A program made the position numbers and the translations under genes. The notes under the pieces were generated by a model, which was given only the letters and a program-made list of their open reading frames with translations, did not search any database and had not been told where the DNA came from. A stretch of DNA of 64,000 nucleotides from Mucilaginibacter saanensis (lineage in GTDB: Bacteria > Bacteroidota > Bacteroidia > Sphingobacteriales > Sphingobacteriaceae). The stretch covers positions 124,001 through 188,000 of the forward strand of contig NZ_JACHBZ010000004.1 in the NCBI RefSeq assembly GCF_014200575.1, read 5' to 3'. The first letter of the stretch is position 1, and every line of letters starts with the position of its first letter. Positions 60,266 to 64,000 of the stretch are shown here, piece by piece.

Positions 60266-62317
60266 ATGGATAAACAGGTTCCTTTAATAAACAGAGAGAT
60301 AAGTTGGTTGTATTTTAACGACAGGGTTTTGCAGGAAGCTGCCGATCCAACTGTTCCATTAATTGAGCGGGTAAGGTTCTTAGCTATATTTTCATCCAAC
60401 CTTGATGAATTTTACCGCGTAAGGGTAGCCACGTTAAGTCGTCTGGCTGCCTTAAACGAAAAATCAAAAGAGATACTCGGTTACAACCCCAAAAAGATAC
60501 TCAACCAGATAAAAAATATCGTAGTAAAACAGGAGCGCAAGTTTAACAACCTGTATGAAAATATCATAGTTAAACAACTTGCCGAAGAGAAGATATTTTT
60601 GCTGAATGATAAGCAACTGAACGTAACACGCGGCGCATTTGTTAAAACCTATTTCAGGGAAAAGCTGCTGGCTACGCTGGTGCCCATTATGTTGGATGAT
60701 ACCCTGCCTTTGCCTGAACTGCGCGACAGGGCTATTTACTTTTTTGTAAAGCTTACCAAAAATAAAAAGTCAAGGTTTGCACTTATTGAGTTTCCGGATA
60801 ATCTTTCGCGGTTTGTTGTGCTGCCCGAAACTAATAACCTGAAATTCATTATCTTGCTTGATGATATCATCAGGTACAGTTTAGAAGATATATTTTTCAT
60901 ATTTAATCATGACAGCATAGAGGCGTACTCGCTGCAGCTTACCCGCGATGCCGAGCTTGACTTGGACAAGGAAGTAAGCGAAAAATTTATTGACTCCTTA
61001 TCCAAAAGCCTTCAGAAACGGAAAAAAGGTAAACCCATGCGGTTGCTTTATGATACTGATATGCCAATGGATATGTTAAAATATCTGGTAACTAAAATGG
61101 GGCTGCATGGCGAAAGCCTTATCCCCGGTAACAGGTATCATAATTTTAAAAACTTCATCTCGTTCCCCAATGTGGGCCGGCCCGAGCTGGAGTACGCCAA
61201 GTACCCGTCATTATCTGTTGAGGATTTGTCGTTTGGTAAAAGTTTAATTGGGTTAATTGCCAAAAAGGACTACATGGTGAGCACGCCATACCAGTCGTAC
61301 GATTATATCATACACTTTTTGCGCGAAGCCGCCATTGATCCGAAAGTGAAAGAGATCAGCATAGCGGTATACCGGCTGGCCGAAAACTCAAGGATCATAC
61401 ATGCGCTGGTTAATGCAGCCAAAAACGGCAAAAAGGTAAACTGTTTGGTGGAGCTCAGGGCCCGGTTTGATGAGCAAAATAACATTTACTGGAGCAATCG
61501 GCTCGAAGAAGAAGGGGTGAACGTATTGTATGGTGTGCCTGGCTACAAGGTGCACTCTAAAATATGCCTGGTAAGCCGGTTAGAAAAACAGAAGCTGGTT
61601 TACTACGCCTGTTTATCTACTGGAAACTTTAATGAGAAAACCGCAAAAATTTATGCCGATCATACGCTGTTTACCGCGAATAAAAAAATAACCGACGATT
61701 TGGTTATCGTTTTTAGGGCATTAAAAAAGAATATGCTGGCCAAAGGGTTGAAGAATCTTATTGTATCGCCCATTGATTCAAGACCGGCTATTTATAAGCT
61801 GATAGACAATGAGATAAAAAATGCCAAGGCTGGCAAACAGGCTTACATGATATTGAAAATGAACAGCCTTGCCGATGAAGACCTGATCAATAAGCTTTAC
61901 CAGGCCAGCAACGCAGGTGTTAAAATAAAAATGATCATCCGCGGAATGTGCTGCCTGATTCCGGGTGAAAAGGGTTTTAGCGAGAATATAGAAGTAATAA
62001 GCATAGTTGACAAGTACCTGGAGCATGCCCGCGTGCATATTTACTGTAACGGGGGCAACGAGCTGCTGTATTTAACCTCGGCCGATTTTATGACCCGTAA
62101 TATTGATAACCGGGTAGAAGTTGGTTTCCCGGTGTATGACGACCGCTTACGCAAGGAGATTAAGGATATTATTGACATACAGTTGAATGATAATACCAAG
62201 GCCCGCGAAATAAACAGCCATAACAACAATAAGTACCATAAAACCAATTCTGCAAGTGCCCATCGTGCACAAATAGAAATTTATAACTACCTGAAAACTA
62301 AAAGTAAACTAAATTGA
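60266..62317 (+). CDS. ppk1: Polyphosphate kinase 1
   Basis: Builds and breaks inorganic polyphosphate with ATP. The 683-residue protein has the N-domain INREISWLYFNDRVLQEAAD (about 8-27), FLAIFSSNLDEFYRVRV, the core YDYIIHFLREAAIDPKVKEI, and the phospholipase D-like C-domains with VELRARFDEQNNIYWS and the phosphorylated His in YKVHSKICLV (about 432-441), plus GNFNEKTAK. GTG at 60242 is an upstream alternative; ATG 60266 fits the family. The ppx gene overlaps by four bases. Confidence 0.95.
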   Translation: MDKQVPLINREISWLYFNDRVLQEAADPTVPLIERVRFLAIFSSNLDEFYRVRVATLSRLAALNEKSKEILGYNPKKILNQIKNIVVKQERKFNNLYENIIVKQLAEEKIFLLNDKQLNVTRGAFVKTYFREKLLATLVPIMLDDTLPLPELRDRAIYFFVKLTKNKKSRFALIEFPDNLSRFVVLPETNNLKFIILLDDIIRYSLEDIFFIFNHDSIEAYSLQLTRDAELDLDKEVSEKFIDSLSKSLQKRKKGKPMRLLYDTDMPMDMLKYLVTKMGLHGESLIPGNRYHNFKNFISFPNVGRPELEYAKYPSLSVEDLSFGKSLIGLIAKKDYMVSTPYQSYDYIIHFLREAAIDPKVKEISIAVYRLAENSRIIHALVNAAKNGKKVNCLVELRARFDEQNNIYWSNRLEEEGVNVLYGVPGYKVHSKICLVSRLEKQKLVYYACLSTGNFNEKTAKIYADHTLFTANKKITDDLVIVFRALKKNMLAKGLKNLIVSPIDSRPAIYKLIDNEIKNAKAGKQAYMILKMNSLADEDLINKLYQASNAGVKIKMIIRGMCCLIPGEKGFSENIEVISIVDKYLEHARVHIYCNGGNELLYLTSADFMTRNIDNRVEVGFPVYDDRLRKEIKDIIDIQLNDNTKAREINSHNNNKYHKTNSASAHRAQIEIYNYLKTKSKLN

Positions 62318-63189
62318 GATACGCCGCTATAGACATTGGCTCAAACGCAGTAAGGCTGCTGATTGCCGACATTATTGAAAACAATGGTTCGGTTTCCTTT
62401 AAAAAAAACACGCTGATCAGGGTGCCGTTACGATTGGGCGATGATGCCTTTATACAGCAGCATATCTCTGATAAAAAGGCTACCGACCTGGTAAAATCAA
62501 TGCAGGCTTTCCGCAACCTGATGGATGTTTACAAGGTTACTGATTACCTGGCTTATGCTACATCGGCCATGCGTGAGGCAAAGAATGGCGAAGAGGTGGT
62601 AAAGCTGATCAGGGAGGAGGCCCGTATTGATCTGGAGATCATCCATGGTTCAAAAGAGGCCAAGGTTATTTATGCCAGCCACGCCGATCAAAACATTGAT
62701 AAAAGTAAAAACTACCTGTATGTAGATGTAGGCGGCGGCAGCACGGAGCTTTCCTTGTTTTCGGCAGGCGAACTGATGGCTTCCAAATCATTCAATATAG
62801 GTACCATCCGGATACTTGATAATCAGGATACGGAAGAAACCTGGAACGAAATGAGGGATTTTATACGCGAGCACACCCGCGGTTTTAAACAGCTTTTGGG
62901 TATAGGTACCGGTGGCAATATCAATAAGTTATACCGTTTATCTGACGAGGAAAACGACGCTCCCATGCCATTTACCAAGCTCAAATCGTTGTATACTTAC
63001 CTTACTTCGTTTTCTTTAAAGGATCGTATCAACGTGCTGGGCCTTAATCAGGACCGTGCCGACGTAATTATACCGGCCTGCGAAATATACCTTACCGTGA
63101 TGAAAAATGCCGGTATTAAGCATATTTATGTACCCCGGGTAGGTATGGTTGACGGTATTATTCAATTACTTATCGATAAGAATTCATAA
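62314..63189 (+). CDS. ppx: Exopolyphosphatase (Ppx/GppA family)
   Basis: Hydrolyses polyphosphate or pppGpp. The 291-residue protein begins RYAAIDIGSNAVRLLIAD (phosphate-binding 1), with ATSAMREAKNGEEV, YVDVGGGSTELSLFSAG (phosphate 2, about 133-149), LLGIGTGGNINKL and the end PRVGMVDGI. It is the short form lacking the HD domain. The start is TTG 62314, sharing its bases with the ppk1 stop TGA (TTGA); no ATG lies near. The genes form a polyphosphate synthesis/degradation pair. Confidence 0.92.
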   Translation: MRYAAIDIGSNAVRLLIADIIENNGSVSFKKNTLIRVPLRLGDDAFIQQHISDKKATDLVKSMQAFRNLMDVYKVTDYLAYATSAMREAKNGEEVVKLIREEARIDLEIIHGSKEAKVIYASHADQNIDKSKNYLYVDVGGGSTELSLFSAGELMASKSFNIGTIRILDNQDTEETWNEMRDFIREHTRGFKQLLGIGTGGNINKLYRLSDEENDAPMPFTKLKSLYTYLTSFSLKDRINVLGLNQDRADVIIPACEIYLTVMKNAGIKHIYVPRVGMVDGIIQLLIDKNS

Positions 63190-63218
63190 AAGCTTAACGT
63201 AAAAATATTTTTACAAAT

Positions 63219-63252
63219 TTGTTTTATAATTAAAAAACTGTTATTACATTTG
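63219..63252 (+). promoter_or_regulatory. Promoter upstream of a candidate small RNA
   Basis: TTG (63219-63221), 23 bases, TACATTTG (63245-63252). A perfect TAnnTTTG box with an acceptable -33 element. Start of transcription is expected near 63257. Confidence 0.5.
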
Positions 63253-63256
63253 TATT

Positions 63257-63322
63257 GCCCTCTCAAGGGCATGTTTTTCATAGGTAGATGTAGGGTCGGG
63301 TACTTGTATTCGACCCTTTTTT
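63257..63322 (+). ncRNA. Candidate small RNA or ubiX leader
   Basis: About 66 bases between the promoter and a terminator hairpin (63292-63322; AGGGTCG with CGACCCT and T-run). It begins with a second hairpin (GCCC TCTCAA GGGC, 63257-63270). No ORF fits. It could instead be a terminated (attenuated) leader of ubiX, whose ATG lies 44 bases further. Unproved. Confidence 0.35.
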
Positions 63323-63365
63323 ATGCCCGTAACTTTTGCGTGTTTGGGTTGTTGATGGAGTAATT

Positions 63366-63935
63366 ATGAAGAAGAAGATTGTAGTTGCTATTACGGGTGC
63401 CAGCGGCGCTATTTATGCCGATTTACTGTTAAAAAAATTAAACGAGTTAAAAGATCAGATAGCCGAAGTAGCTGTTGTAATGTCAGACAATGCTAAGGAT
63501 GTTTGGCGCTTTGAGCTCGATAATGAGGATTTCGGCCTGTATAACTATAAATTTTACGATAAGCGTGATTTTATGGCGCCCTTTGCATCCGGATCGGCCA
63601 GGTTTGATACCATGGTGATCGTGCCCTGCTCCATGGGGACGCTCGGCCGCATTGCCGGCGGTATTTCTGACGATCTGATTAGTCGCGCCGCCGACGTGAT
63701 CCTGAAAGAACGCCGTAAACTCATACTGGTAGCCCGCGATACCCCTTTAAACCTCATCCATATCCGCAACATGGAAACGGTAACCGCCGCAGGCGGTATC
63801 ATTTGCCCGGCTATACCATCGTACTACAGCAAACCTAAAACCATCGAAGAACTGGCCATGACCGTAGTTAACCGCATTATTGACCTGATAGGACTGGAGC
63901 ATCAAAGCTACCGCTGGAGCGAAGAAGATGAGTAA
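63366..63935 (+). CDS. ubiX: UbiX-family flavin prenyltransferase
   Basis: Prenylates FMN to make the cofactor of UbiD decarboxylases. The 189-residue protein opens KKIVVAITGASGAIYADLLL (flavin site), contains VVMSDNAKDVWRFEL, ASGSARFDTMVIVPCSMGTLGRIAGG (about 77-102) and ERRKLILVARDTPLNLIHIRNM. ATG 63366 is preferred over a TTG 30 bases upstream. No ubiD is adjacent in the window. The last 65 bases after it show no gene. Confidence 0.94.
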   Translation: MKKKIVVAITGASGAIYADLLLKKLNELKDQIAEVAVVMSDNAKDVWRFELDNEDFGLYNYKFYDKRDFMAPFASGSARFDTMVIVPCSMGTLGRIAGGISDDLISRAADVILKERRKLILVARDTPLNLIHIRNMETVTAAGGIICPAIPSYYSKPKTIEELAMTVVNRIIDLIGLEHQSYRWSEEDE

Positions 63936-64000
63936 ATAGTTATTGATTGGTTTGCTGATAATATTCCTGAAATTTAATGGTTTATGACTGGGGTATCCCT

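Overview
The window is a chromosomal segment from a member of the Bacteroidota, most likely family Sphingobacteriaceae (Mucilaginibacter or Pedobacter type). The basis is gene content (an xylAB plus uxuA/uxaC sugar cluster with SSS and MFS carriers, a GntR regulator with a sugar-binding domain, YqgE, WbqC and DUF3820 proteins, a large NADP isocitrate dehydrogenase), weak use of Shine-Dalgarno sites, and TAnnTTTG-type -7 promoter boxes. No rRNA, tRNA, CRISPR array, transposase or prophage was seen. Most genes are housekeeping; the accessory flavour comes from many palindromic intergenic repeats.

Layout. 1-4 kb: a PA2169-like stress protein, a one-TM protein, two tandem small lipoproteins, then an ECF sigma factor followed by a transmembrane anti-sigma-like protein fused to a trypsin-like protease. 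4-19 kb: respiratory-chain and metabolic genes. Complex I genes are scattered: nuoD alone on the minus strand, nuoAB at 9.4 kb, nuoC at 18.7 kb behind pdxH. Also here are a JmjC/cupin protein, a glycosyltransferase, a BaiN-like flavoprotein, fasciclin, icd, purK and purE. 19-30 kb: threonine aldolase, topoisomerase IB, an SDR, a GntR regulator divergent from a GH78-like hydrolase, and cydAB. 30-41 kb: a LacI regulator and a catabolic cluster for xylose (xylB, xylA, SSS transporter) and glucuronate (uxuA, uxaC, kdgK, eda, MFS transporter), which together suit glucuronoxylan breakdown products. 41-64 kb: MBL-fold hydrolase, MsrA, CorA, WbqC, lipid A type acyltransferase plus GT2, MscS channel, aroQ, xerD, prmC/ribD, YigZ, MgtE, bioB, YajQ, ppk-ppx and ubiX.

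The most notable observation is a putative self-contained ECF sigma regulon at 1.4-3.8 kb. Four copies of GGGTTAC-N15-GTATTA, all with exactly 15 bases between the elements, lie upstream of both small lipoprotein genes (minus strand) and twice upstream of the sigma gene itself (plus strand). The sigma gene is followed by an apparent anti-sigma factor carrying its own extracytoplasmic serine protease domain. Second, five genes have a perfect TAnnTTTG box ending 4-5 bases before the start codon, which suggests leaderless transcripts. One of these promoters (nuoA) lies inside a divergent gene whose start codon overlaps that of nuoA. Third, two similar LacI-type palindromes (CGCAAWCGWTTGC) stand before xylB and before uxuA, suggesting one regulator for both pathways. 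All functional statements come from reading the sequence; no database search was made.
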